DNA of 16,310 nucleotides, taken from the NCBI GenBank assembly GCA_000697335.1, contig JNEM01008943.1, positions 1 through 16,310 on the forward strand, given 5' to 3'. The translations under genes and the position numbers were made by a program. The notes under the pieces were generated by a model. That model was given only the letters and a program-made list of their open reading frames with translations, had not been told where the DNA came from and did not search any database. Positions 1 through 9,356 of this stretch are shown here, one piece after another. This stretch comes from Conidiobolus incongruus B7586 (lineage: Eukaryota > Entomophthoromycota > Entomophthoromycetes > Entomophthorales > Conidiobolaceae). How positions within the stretch are numbered: position 1 is the first letter of the stretch; every line of letters begins with the position of its first letter.

Positions 1-1432
1 TTTAAATTTTTTATAATATTAATATATTATAATTCATTAAAAAAATTTAAATAATTAAATAAAAGAAATAAACAATATATTTGAATTTTGAAAAAAATCA
101 TCATTTATTATTATAATATTTATTAAGCAATAAATATTGATAATTTTATTAAAAGTTATTATATTATTAATTTTTAAGTAAAATAGTTATATTTTTATTT
201 TATTCAATAATAATACTCAATATATTTAAAATATTTAGTTTATAATACATATAATTTATTATATTAATATTCAATGACTTTAAAATTCATTTAATAATAT
301 ATTTGACCAAGTAATTAAGTATTTTGATTATTTTTAAATAAAATACATAATTTTTTATTTCCAATTCAATTTAATTTTAAATTTAGTTCATATTAACTAA
401 AATAATAAAGATTTTTTAAATATAAATTTAATCTGAAATTTATTAAATACTAACTAAAAAGTATTATTTAATACTAAAACTATTTTATAGAATAATGATT
501 CAACTCTTATTTTTAATTATTATTCTTTAATAAATCAAATTCTTATTTATTTCAAAGTATGTCAGTCCATTCTAATTTATAGATCATAATATTTATATCA
601 ATTATTATAAATTAAAAGGATTCATGAATAAATCCTATTTGGATTAAAATTTTTTTATTTTTCCAATAAAAATCAGCATTCATATTTTCATTTAAAATAA
701 TGCTTTGTTATTTTATATCGACAAAATAAAATAGAACTTTATATTACATATTAAGTAAATTAAACAATATTGATATTTTCATAAAAATTAAAAAACAAAT
801 ATATAATGAACATTTCTATATTATAAAATATTATTATGTTTCCAATTATATAAGTAATATATAATTTTAATATTTTGTATCAAATATACAAGGATTAATA
901 TATTATGCTCAAAAATATATTAAAGTCTTAATAAGTGCTCAGTTGATTCAAAAACCATGATTAAATAATATAATGCTATTCCCTCATATTAACCAAAGTT
1001 TTTTGACCTTACATCATTAGAAATTATTGAGAAATAAGAAAATAAACTGATTATAAAACTTCTGTTTTTAATTATAATAATATTCAATAATATTTTTAAA
1101 ATCATATAGGTAAATGAATTTTTCCAATTTTTAATTTTATTACTAATATAGTTTTTCATTTAAATAATGGATCATGCCATAATGAGGAATTATCATTTTA
1201 TTTTTAGAGTTATAATTCATTGAAATATCAGCATAAATTATTTATCATCAAAATTCAACACCAGTTATTAAATATTCCTTTTACCTTAATTTATACAATA
1301 ATATATATTATTTATCCGTCATCACAAATTAGTGTCAAGTATATTAGGATATTGAAAAAAATATATTAAACTCCAAAATCAAGTTTATACTAAAAGTCAC
1401 AGCATTATTCAAATTGTATCAAATTTCCATTT
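1..1432. other. Gene-free AT-rich stretch
   Basis: No reading frame of useful length, tRNA-like fold or recognisable repeat was seen on either strand. The sequence is mostly short A/T runs with scattered stops in all frames. The last 100-200 bases probably hold the promoter of the downstream hydrolase. The rest may be old, fully decayed repeat DNA, but no homology to the elements further right was recognised by eye. Confidence 0.6.
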
Positions 1433-1433
1433 G

Positions 1434-1438
1434 ATTGG
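1434..1438 (-). promoter_or_regulatory. Inverted CCAAT box of the hydrolase promoter
   Basis: The plus strand reads ATTGGCT, which is AGCCAAT on the minus strand, the usual binding site of the fungal CCAAT-binding (HAP/NF-Y) complex. It lies 41 bases upstream of the TATA-like box and about 125 bases before the ATG, a normal position. Five-base motifs are weak evidence; the extended AGCCAAT match and the spacing support it. Confidence 0.4.
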
Positions 1439-1474
1439 CTAATCAAATAATATCAATTAAGGATATTTAAATTG

Positions 1475-1483
1475 TATATAAAT
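1475..1483 (+). promoter_or_regulatory. TATA-like box of the hydrolase gene
   Basis: TATATAAAT lies 88 bases upstream of the chosen ATG, downstream of the inverted CCAAT box. The surroundings are very AT-rich, so a chance match is possible. Position and order relative to the CCAAT motif make it the best core-promoter candidate. Confidence 0.4.
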
Positions 1484-1562
1484 ACAATTATTCAAAATTG
1501 TCTTTTTATATTTTAAAAAATTGAGCAATATTTTTTTTAATTTAAAAATTTATCAAACAATA

Positions 1563-2993
1563 ATGAGCTTGATATCTCAATTAAAACAAATAGCTTTATT
1601 AATTAGTGGATTGTTAATCTATTTGATAAAAGGTGTACCACGCCAGTCCTGGTCTTTAAAAACATTTTTAACAGTTTATGTGTTACGTCATTCGCTATTC
1701 ATTAAAACTAATGATTTAATTCAATTTCGTAAAAATTTAGAGGAAGTTGCCAAGTCTGACGTAAAAGACTCAGCTATTAAAAGAGTTACTGTTCATTCCA
1801 AGTATCGTCAAATGGCTCATGAATTAGTCAAAAAGCACTTGAAGAAAGTATATGGTGATGATCATTGGTACGAAGACGATTCTCTTTGGTCTAATTCTAA
1901 ACCTTTGGAAGCCGAGTGGGTAGTTCCAAACCATCTTACTTTATCTTCCAACAGTAATGTGATCTTTTATATCTTTGGCGGTGGTCATATCCTCGGAAGC
2001 TTCGCTTCTTATCGTGCTGAGTTGGAAATTCTTGCCCAAACTTCGGATTCAGTCATATTTGGTGCTAACTATCGATTGGCCCCTGACTACTCTGCTCCAT
2101 GCCAACTAGAAGATATACTAGCTCAAGTTCTTTACTTAACATCTCCAATTGATGAGCAAAATCCTCATGAAAGTGGCTTTGGTCTGAAATTCGATCAAAT
2201 TATCGTCTCTGGAGATAGTGCTGGTGGCAATCTCTCAAGTGCCTTGATTCATTTTATGAGAGATTGCAACATTGGCAAATTTTCTGGAGCTCTCCTGTAC
2301 TCACCTTGGGTTGATTTAACTTCATCTCAGCCCTCTTATATTGACTGTATTAATACTGATTACTTGCCATCGCTTTATGCGATTTCTCCTACTCAAGGTG
2401 GTACTCCAGAGACTGGTGATGTTGGATACCAAATGTGTTATTTTGGATCGTCTGAAAAAATTCGAAAGGAAATACTTAAGAGAGGTCATGGTTATGCACC
2501 ATTAAAATATATTAATTCACCTATTATCAGTCCCTTATGTGATACCAATTTCCGTGACCTTCCACCAATTTTAATTATCACAGGAGAAGCTGAAGTTCTT
2601 CGAGACGAAACTCTACTCTATCACGAACTAATCAATTTGAGCTATACTGAAGAAGAGTTGAAGCAATTCCCAATCCCACCATCCACTGTTCACTATTATC
2701 AAGACATGTTCCATGTATTCCCTATGATATTACCCGAATTAGAAGCCAGTCAAATTTCGTTTGTCAGAGCCAGTCACTTTATTAGACAGTGCTTTAATGT
2801 TAAATCTGAAAAATTCGAAGGTGTGAGAAAAGCTTACCCAATCAACACTCAGCTTATTGTCAACGAAGACACTGATAGGCCAGTTGATCACAAGTGGAGT
2901 AATTTGTATATCTCAGATTTAAATCAACAGCTATTGCAATTCACTCCCAAATTTAAAAGGAATCCAATTCTAAGTTGGGAGTTTCATAATTGA
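1563..2993 (+). CDS. Membrane-anchored alpha/beta hydrolase (HSL-type esterase/lipase)
   Basis: This is a 476-residue, intron-less member of the alpha/beta hydrolase fold-3 (hormone-sensitive lipase) family, likely cleaving carboxylic esters of lipids, sterols or small acyl compounds. Residues 10-22 are hydrophobic and followed by Lys, which suggests an N-terminal signal anchor, probably in the ER with the catalytic domain lumenal, as in arylacetamide deacetylase-like enzymes. A PRQSWSL segment (26-32) resembles the N-terminal signature of fungal members. The catalytic domain spans about 130-410: oxyanion motif FGGGHILGS (138-146), YRLAPD (170-175), nucleophile elbow GDSAGG (217-222, Ser219), SPWVDLT (247-253), acid region GEAEVLRDE (341-349) and His384 in FHVF. 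Two oddities stand out: Phe138 replaces the usual His of HGGG, and Glu344 sits where the catalytic Asp is usual (Asp348 is close by). The open frame extends upstream only through a TTG; this ATG has A at -3 and starts a sensible anchor. The substrate is not predictable from sequence. Confidence 0.93.
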   Translation: MSLISQLKQIALLISGLLIYLIKGVPRQSWSLKTFLTVYVLRHSLFIKTNDLIQFRKNLEEVAKSDVKDSAIKRVTVHSKYRQMAHELVKKHLKKVYGDDHWYEDDSLWSNSKPLEAEWVVPNHLTLSSNSNVIFYIFGGGHILGSFASYRAELEILAQTSDSVIFGANYRLAPDYSAPCQLEDILAQVLYLTSPIDEQNPHESGFGLKFDQIIVSGDSAGGNLSSALIHFMRDCNIGKFSGALLYSPWVDLTSSQPSYIDCINTDYLPSLYAISPTQGGTPETGDVGYQMCYFGSSEKIRKEILKRGHGYAPLKYINSPIISPLCDTNFRDLPPILIITGEAEVLRDETLLYHELINLSYTEEELKQFPIPPSTVHYYQDMFHVFPMILPELEASQISFVRASHFIRQCFNVKSEKFEGVRKAYPINTQLIVNEDTDRPVDHKWSNLYISDLNQQLLQFTPKFKRNPILSWEFHN

Positions 2994-3039
2994 TCCACTC
3001 TAATGAAATTCCTCATTTTTTTCAATTATATGAAATTGA

Positions 3040-3045
3040 AATAAA
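3040..3045 (+). terminator. AATAAA polyadenylation signal
   Basis: A canonical AATAAA begins 47 bases after the hydrolase stop codon, followed by a T-rich run as is common at fungal 3' ends. In AT-rich DNA this hexamer is frequent by chance, so the call rests on position. Confidence 0.4.
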
Positions 3046-3882
3046 TGGTTTTTTAATATATTTTACAAAATTTTAATATATATTAACAGATATTAATAAA
3101 TGATATTACTCTAATTTTTATCAAACAATTTTTATAAAAGTTTAAATAATTTGAAACTTATAAATAATATCAATATAATAACCGGAATAAACATTTCATA
3201 CAAACACATTTATCGTAATAGTTTTATATAATTATTTTTTATCATTTGATCTAAATTTATAAATTACTATGATTTTTTATATATTATTTGATTTGATATT
3301 TGTTAAACTATTAGTTTTTCATTTTATTCTAAAAGATTTTGATTAAATTTTCGGGATTAGAAATTTTTGTAATTATGCCATTAAAAACTAAAAATAATTT
3401 TGTTTACCAGATATTTGGCATTTACTAGAAATATTAACTATATTCTATTAATGTAGTTTAATAGTATTTGTTTTGTTTTGAATAGTTATGTTTTAGTGTT
3501 ATTAAGATTTTCTTATTCCTTTGAGTGTGAAGTTTCGAAATAATTATATGTTAACCAAATTGAAAGTGGTTTAAGTTATCATAGTATTTTAACACTGCTA
3601 ATATTGTTATTAATTACAAATTAATTAGCTATTTATCATTTTCATATGTAAATCAATTAAATATTTTATTTTAATTTCATCATATCTACTAACTGAACAA
3701 TTCTAATTTTAACGTTCCGATAAACACATTCCAAGTTCAATAATCTCACACTCCTTTAATAAGTAAAATATTATTATTAATTATTAATAGTGCCATTGAT
3801 TTTACTAATATTATTATATGAATATTACAGTGATTAAATCATTTCAAATTTTTTTATTCAAGATTCAATTTAAATTTAATAT
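3046..3882. other. Gene-free AT-rich stretch downstream of the hydrolase
   Basis: No convincing coding frame, RNA gene or repeat was found. Parts near 3340-3560 are slightly less AT-rich than their surroundings but contain stops in every frame and no recognisable protein motif. Confidence 0.55.
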
Positions 3883-4193
3883 TGTCAAGAGTCAGGAGTC
3901 TCCTCTCCTACTTAATATGCTCACTTAACTGAATATAAGGGTCATTCCCCCCTCACATGATCAGCCACTTCAGTTCTATCCTTTAATTGGCTGGTGATAC
4001 AAGCCACCACAAAACTCCATAAATCCTCTTGCTCTATTCACTCTATATAAAACCCGGAATTAGAGCTATCTTGCAAATACCGAGCTCGATCTGAGTCCTC
4101 CCAGCTATCTGCCTTAAATCAATAAGCTCCCCCTTTCCCTATCAATTACCTGGAACTCCCCAGATCTCTCTTTTATTTAAACTACTCAGGACA
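3883..4193 (+). repeat. Probable solo LTR, little decayed (GC island)
   Basis: A roughly 311-base block stands out from its surroundings: 3901-4200 is 126/300 G+C (42%, hand count). It begins TGTCAAGAGT and ends ACTCAGGACA, ends that are inverted matches at 8 of 10 positions and have the TG...CA form of LTRs. Inside, an inverted CCAAT box (3986-3990) precedes a TATATAAAA box (4044-4052), the promoter layout expected of an LTR U3 region. It has no long open frame and no obvious similarity to the LTR family at 5425-16253, so it would be a second family. Flanking 5-base duplications were not found (AATAT left, CAGCT right), which weakens the call. A host promoter or untranslated-region fragment is the main alternative. 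Confidence 0.45.
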
Positions 4194-5424
4194 CAGCTTT
4201 CCAAAGATGTGTTAATAAGAATATTATATATTAATTTCTATGATAATCAAATATGAATAAGTATTTATTTTTAATCATATGTTTATTATTTGTTTAAAAT
4301 ATCATAATTTACAATGTATATACTGATTCAATTACTCATTTAAATCTAATTTTTGTAATTATTAAATTGGAATATTTAAATAGTTTGGTTGCAACATTGT
4401 ATTATAAAGATGGCTTAGTTAAGATACTCTATTTAATTATACTATGTATTATCAATAAATTTCTATCAGTAGATTTTTATTTTATAAAAAAGAAAGACTT
4501 ATATTATAATATTAACAAGCTATTTAATATATGCAAATTATAAGAAATTTCCAAAGGAATATATAAACTCATAGAAGAAATTATAAACTTAAAATTAAAA
4601 ATACAAAAAACTAGTATTATTAATAATTTAATTGTTCTATAATGGTATATACTAATTATATGATTTTCAATTAATTATATAATGATCTTATAAGGATTTA
4701 AACTTATATTGGTAAATAATAAATAATTTGAACTTTTATTAGTTATTAATATTACTATTGATTTCTATAAATAAACAAGATTATAATGTTTTTATAAATT
4801 TATTTAATAAATAAAATATTATGTCATTATTGTTAATGATTTATTAAAACATTAATATTATATATTTAAGTGATAATTATTAAAATATATAATAATCTTT
4901 TTTAGGATTTGTAGCTTCCTTTGGTTTAGCTAATAATATTTATTTTTTTATATTTAAATATTTATAAAGTTAAATGATTAATATTTAATTTATTATAAAC
5001 CAATAGTTATATTTTGGTATATTAAAATCTTATTATTAGTATATAACTTATAATGATAAATAATATTATTTTTTGTTAGATGATTCAGTGTTTTAAAGTT
5101 TTATCTATTTTCTAGTTAAAATTCAATTAAAAAACCCTTATATATAGTTATTTTATAATTTTAAACAATATATATAACTTAGAATCATCAAAAAACTTGA
5201 ATTAATTATAAATATATAATTTTATATAACTTAATATAATAAAGGTTTTAAATTAATAATATAAGGATAAAAAAATAAAATTATAAAAAATATTATAATT
5301 ATATAGATATTAAAAAGAAAATTAATATTATTAATATTTAATATATTATTAAAATTATATAAAAAGTTTGATTATTAAAAAAATCAAAAATTTTATAAAG
5401 ATTAAAATATAAAAGATTTAATAA
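4194..5424. other. Gene-free, extremely AT-rich stretch
   Basis: Apart from about 20 bases of residual higher GC next to the island, nothing was recognised. All frames are dense with stops and there is no RNA gene or tandem array. Decayed repeat DNA is a plausible origin but cannot be shown by eye. Confidence 0.55.
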
Positions 5425-5822
5425 TTTTAAAAGACTAATTCTTTAAATTTTTATTTATATTTTTATATAATTTAATTAACTAAAAAATATATAATTAATT
5501 TATACTTTTATAGCTAAATTAATTATATAAATAGCATTGAATTATTTAATATACTAGGTTCCTTTTTTTCCTCTCAATTCTTATTATTTTTTATCTTTTT
5601 TATTATTTCTAAGATTAATACTATATCTTGTTAATATTACAATATATTAGTATTATCTAATATAAATCTTAATATATTAGTAACTCATCCTAATTTAAAG
5701 CTTAATTAAATTTTGTTTATATTTATATACTATAGCTTTATTATAATACTATATTCTATAACATATTATTTTTATATTAAGTTTTTCTCTAAATTATATT
5801 GGTATTTATTACTATACTAATA
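5425..5822 (+). repeat. 5' LTR of copy A
   Basis: About 398 bases, aligning by eye along its whole length with the LTRs at 7579-7975, 8085-8483 and 15855-16253. The shared landmarks are a start derived from TGTTAAGAGACTA, a TATAAATAGC-like box, a T/C-rich stretch before TCTCAATTCTTATTAT, and an end related to CTATACTTACA. The boundaries rest on these shared ends. Confidence 0.8.
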
Positions 5823-7578
5823 TATTTCTTATCTTATAACCTTATTTTAATATTTATAAATTATAAATCAGTTATCTATTAAAATACTTAAAATTATTTA
5901 TTAAGAAAACAAATTAGATGGATTAAAACTATCTAAGCTTATCTTTTCTTTATCTAATATCTCTTAAGTTAATAAAATTATATTATAGATACTTTGTTAA
6001 GAAATTTTATATACTTATCTTTTTATTCTAATTACAAAAATTGTGCAAATATTAACTTAATGATTATTAATAAAAAAATGAAAAATTTATTAAACTATTT
6101 TAAGAAATACTATTAAATAATTATTTCTTTATTTTAATTAAACAAGGATTCTTTAAAATATTAGAAAATTACTTAAAATATATTAAAAGATTTAAGATCA
6201 TTGATAACTTATTATATTATAATAATTATCTATATGTCTTTAATATTTAAAAGATTTAACAAGCAATATTTAATGAATATTATAACCTATTAATTAAAGA
6301 ATATTAAAATTAGTTAAAAATTGCTAAAAAAATTAAAACAAAATATTACTAACCCTCCTTAGTTAAATTAATTTAAAAATTCATTAATATTTTTAATATA
6401 TGCTAAAATTTAAATATAATAGTTAAATAAATATAGTAAACTTATTGCCTTATAAGTCCCTAATAAAACTTAATAACAAATCCAACTTAATTCTATAAAA
6501 ATTCTTAAATCAACAGTTAATTATAATAATTTACTAATTGTAATTAATTTATTCTTTAAATATGCTTATTTTATTCCCAATGTTAAAATTTCTATAGTTA
6601 AAGATATTATATAATTGTTATTATCTAATATCTTTATCTATCATAAAATTCCATAAACTGTTATATCTGATAAAGATATATAATTCAACTTTTAATTCTA
6701 AAAGTTATTATTGTTTTCGTTTAAAATTAATCTAACTATATTTACTACCAATTATCATTAAACTAATAAACTTATTGAAAAAACTATTAATACTTTAGAG
6801 TAAATAATTAAAGCTTATATTAACACTAATTAGTTGAATTAAGATACCTATATTTATTAACTTTAATATTCATTCAATACCTCTATTAATAACTTAATAG
6901 GTTTAAACCTATATTTTATCAATTCTAGCAAATATTTTAATTTCATAATTGTTCTAAAACTCTAAATCAATATATCTTTAAATGTTATTGAATTTTAATT
7001 TAATATCAAATATATTAATTTTTTTGTTAAATTTAACTTAAAAAAGAATTAAAGGATTATAAAATAATAATATTTAAAGTTATTTAGAAATCCTCCTAAA
7101 TATAAAACTAGTATGTTTATATATTTAGAACAATTTACCCTTAAACCTAGCTTATTAAAATCTAGATTAAATCCAAAATACTTTCTATTATATTATAGTC
7201 CCTATAAAATTTAATCTATTGATTTAAATTTTAAAAATATTATCTTGGAGTTATATTTAACTTTGAGTATTAACTTTACCTTTTACATATTTAAAATCAA
7301 GGTTTTTTTTTAAAACTCTAATATTTTTTTTAATCAATTAAAAGCTTTAAAACTAAATGTAATTATTAATTAAAATAGAGAAGAAGAATATTATGTTAAC
7401 TATATAATTAAATTTAAATTTATTAGGAATAAGTTTTTTCTCTATATAAAATAGATAGGTTATCTTATTAAAAAAGCTATTTAAGAACCCCTAGAAAATA
7501 TTAAGAATATTTTAACCTATTATACTTATTTATAAATATCTAAAGAGTGTATCCTTTATAAGAAACCTACTAGGAAAG
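5823..7578 (+). pseudogene. Copy A internal region: integrase and chromodomain remnants
   Basis: Plus-strand translation gives recognisable but broken pieces of a Ty3/gypsy integrase. The catalytic-core C-terminal part, with its histidine/glutamine-rich 'YH.TNRLIEKT' signature, lies near 6745-6785. A chromodomain-like segment, rich in Glu-Tyr-Val at its start and ending in 'EPLENIKNI', lies at about 7374-7540. Order and motifs place the element among chromoviruses. The region matches the minus strand of copy C between about 10950 and 12706. A purine-rich stretch just before 7579 fits the polypurine tract. Confidence 0.75.
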
Positions 7579-7975
7579 TATTAAAAGACTAGTTTTTTAA
7601 ATTCTTATATATACTTTTATATAATTCAAATAATTATAAATTATGTAATTAATTTATACTTTTATAACTAAATTAATTATATAAATAATATTAAGTTATC
7701 TAATATACTAGGATTTCTTTTTTCTCTCAATTCTTATTATTTCTTATCTTGATTATTATTTCTAACATTGAAATTATATTTTGTTAATATTATAATATAT
7801 TGGCATTACTTAATATAAATTTTAATATATCAGTGACTCATTTTAGTTTAAATCTTGATTAAACTTTATTTACATTTATATACTATAATTATATTATAAT
7901 ATTATATTTTAAGTTATATTACTTTTATATTAAATTTTCCTCAATATTATATTGATATTTATCACTATGCTTATA
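7579..7975 (+). repeat. 3' LTR of copy A
   Basis: About 397 bases, homologous to the 5' LTR of the same copy and to the LTRs of copies B and C. It follows the purine-rich stretch that ends the internal region and finishes with the shared CTATGCTTATA-type end. Confidence 0.82.
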
Positions 7976-8084
7976 GATTATATAAGGAAATTATAAATTA
8001 TTAATATAATATTTTAATATCAAAAATAACTAAGATTTTGATATTAATATATAAAATATCATTAATTTAATTAATCATTAAATA
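7976..8084. other. 109-base spacer between copies A and B
   Basis: Very AT-rich DNA separating two LTRs in opposite orientation. No gene or repeat was recognised. It forms the loop of the large inverted repeat made by copies A and B. Confidence 0.6.
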
Positions 8085-8483
8085 TATAAGTATAGTGGTA
8101 GTTAAACTAATATAATATAAAGGAAAACTTGATATAAAAGTAATATGGTGTAGAATATAATAATATAATATAATTATAATATGTACATATAAACAAAGTT
8201 TAATTAAGCTTTAAATTGGGGTGAGTCACTAATATATTAAGGTTTATATTAGGTAGTGCTAATATATTATAATATTAACACAAAGTAGTTTTAATCTTAG
8301 AATTAATGTAAAAATAAAAAATAATAAGAATTGAGAAGAAAAAGAAAAACCTAATTTATTAGATAATTCAATGCTATTTATACAATTAATTTAATTATAT
8401 AAGTATAAATTAATTATATAATTTATAATTAATTGAATTATATGAAAGTATATATAAGAATTTAAAGAATTAGTCTCTTAACA
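8085..8483 (-). repeat. 3' LTR of copy B
   Basis: A 399-base LTR in minus orientation. On the plus strand it runs from TATAAGTATAG to TAGTCTCTTAACA, so the element-strand start is TGTTAAGAGACTA. It keeps the clearest polypurine junction of the family and was used to set the LTR boundaries of the other copies. Confidence 0.85.
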
Positions 8484-9000
8484 CTCCCCTAGTAAATTTT
8501 TTACAAGAGACACACTCCCTAGATTTTTACAAATAGGTATAATAAGCTAAAATATTCTTAATATTTTCTAGGGGTTCTTATATAACTTCTTTAATAAGAT
8601 AACCTATCTATTTTATTTAAAAATAAAGCTTGTTCATAATAGATTTAGATTTAATTATGTAATTAATATAATATTCTTCTTGTTTATCTTAATTAATAAT
8701 TAGATCTAGTTGTAAAGCTTTTAATTAATTAAGAAAAATATTAAAATCTTTAAAATATAGTTTAATTTTATATATGTGAAAGGTAAGGTTAATTCTTAAA
8801 ATTGAAGGTAATTCTAAGATAATATTTTCAAAATTTAAATTAATAGATTAAATTTTATAAAAACTATAATATAATAGTAAGTATTTTGGTTTAATTTAAA
8901 TTTAAGTAGGGTAGGTTTAAAGGTAAATTGTTTTAAATATACAAACATGCTAATTTTATATTTAAAAGGATTTTTAAATAACTTTAAATATTATTATTGT
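8085..9000 (-). mobile_element. Copy B: truncated fossil Ty3/gypsy chromovirus
   Basis: A minus-strand fragment made of one LTR (8085-8483), the polypurine tract read as CTCCCCTAG on the plus strand (8484-8492), and about 500 bases of the end of pol including the chromodomain (around 8560-8720). It stops exactly where the LTR tip of copy C begins. Its pol end differs from copies A and C more than those two differ from each other, so it is an older copy or another subfamily. It is broken many times. Confidence 0.82.
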
Positions 9001-9030
9001 TGTAAGTATAGTAATAATAAAACTAATATA

Positions 9031-9246
9031 CACTAACCTACAAAAGTGAGTTATAAAATCAAAAATATATATATTTTAATTAATAACTAAAACAATTGTA
9101 TATATTAGATTACTTGAAACTATAATATATAATTAAGGTATATTATTTAATAATAGATAAATATATTTAGATATATTTAGTAAACTATTAGCAAAAATAT
9201 TAACCCTTAATATTTAACCAAGGTGAGTCATAAATTTGCAGGTTTT
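9031..9246 (+). repeat. Left terminal inverted repeat of the Tc1 transposon
   Basis: The tip CACTAACCTACAAAAGTGAG is followed by a diverged middle and an inner block AAGGTGAGTCATAAATTTGC near 9220-9240. Both tip and inner block contain GTGAGT(T/C)ATAAA, in the same orientation. This is the two-site IR/DR layout known from several Tc1-like transposons, with transposase binding at both sites. Confidence 0.75.
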
Positions 9247-9356
9247 TAAGATAAAAGGATATATTTAACAATATATAACCATATCTTTTTTCTCTCTTTG
9301 CTATTATTTTATATATTATTTTACAGATATACTAAATTTTTTTTATTAGTATCATT

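Larger units (their letters stand above)
5425..7975 (+). mobile_element. Copy A: fossil Ty3/gypsy chromovirus, internally shortened
   Basis: A 2551-base element on the plus strand with an LTR at each end and an internal region that holds only the integrase end of pol and a chromodomain. Gag, protease and reverse transcriptase are absent when compared with copy C. The internal region resembles copy C more closely than copy B. It is broken in many places, with dozens of stops, and looks old, with transition-type decay throughout. Flanking 5-base duplications are not convincing (AATAA left, GATTA right). Confidence 0.85.

Noticed and set aside
1521-1562. N-terminal extension of the hydrolase from TTG at 1521
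   Set aside because: TTG is not a normal start in nuclear eukaryotic genes, the extension is AT-driven (Asn/Phe/Lys), and the ATG at 1563 has A at -3 and begins a sensible membrane anchor.
3883-4193. Short protein-coding exon in the GC island
   Set aside because: All frames on both strands are soon interrupted, there is no protein motif, and the terminal inverted match with promoter boxes fits an LTR better.
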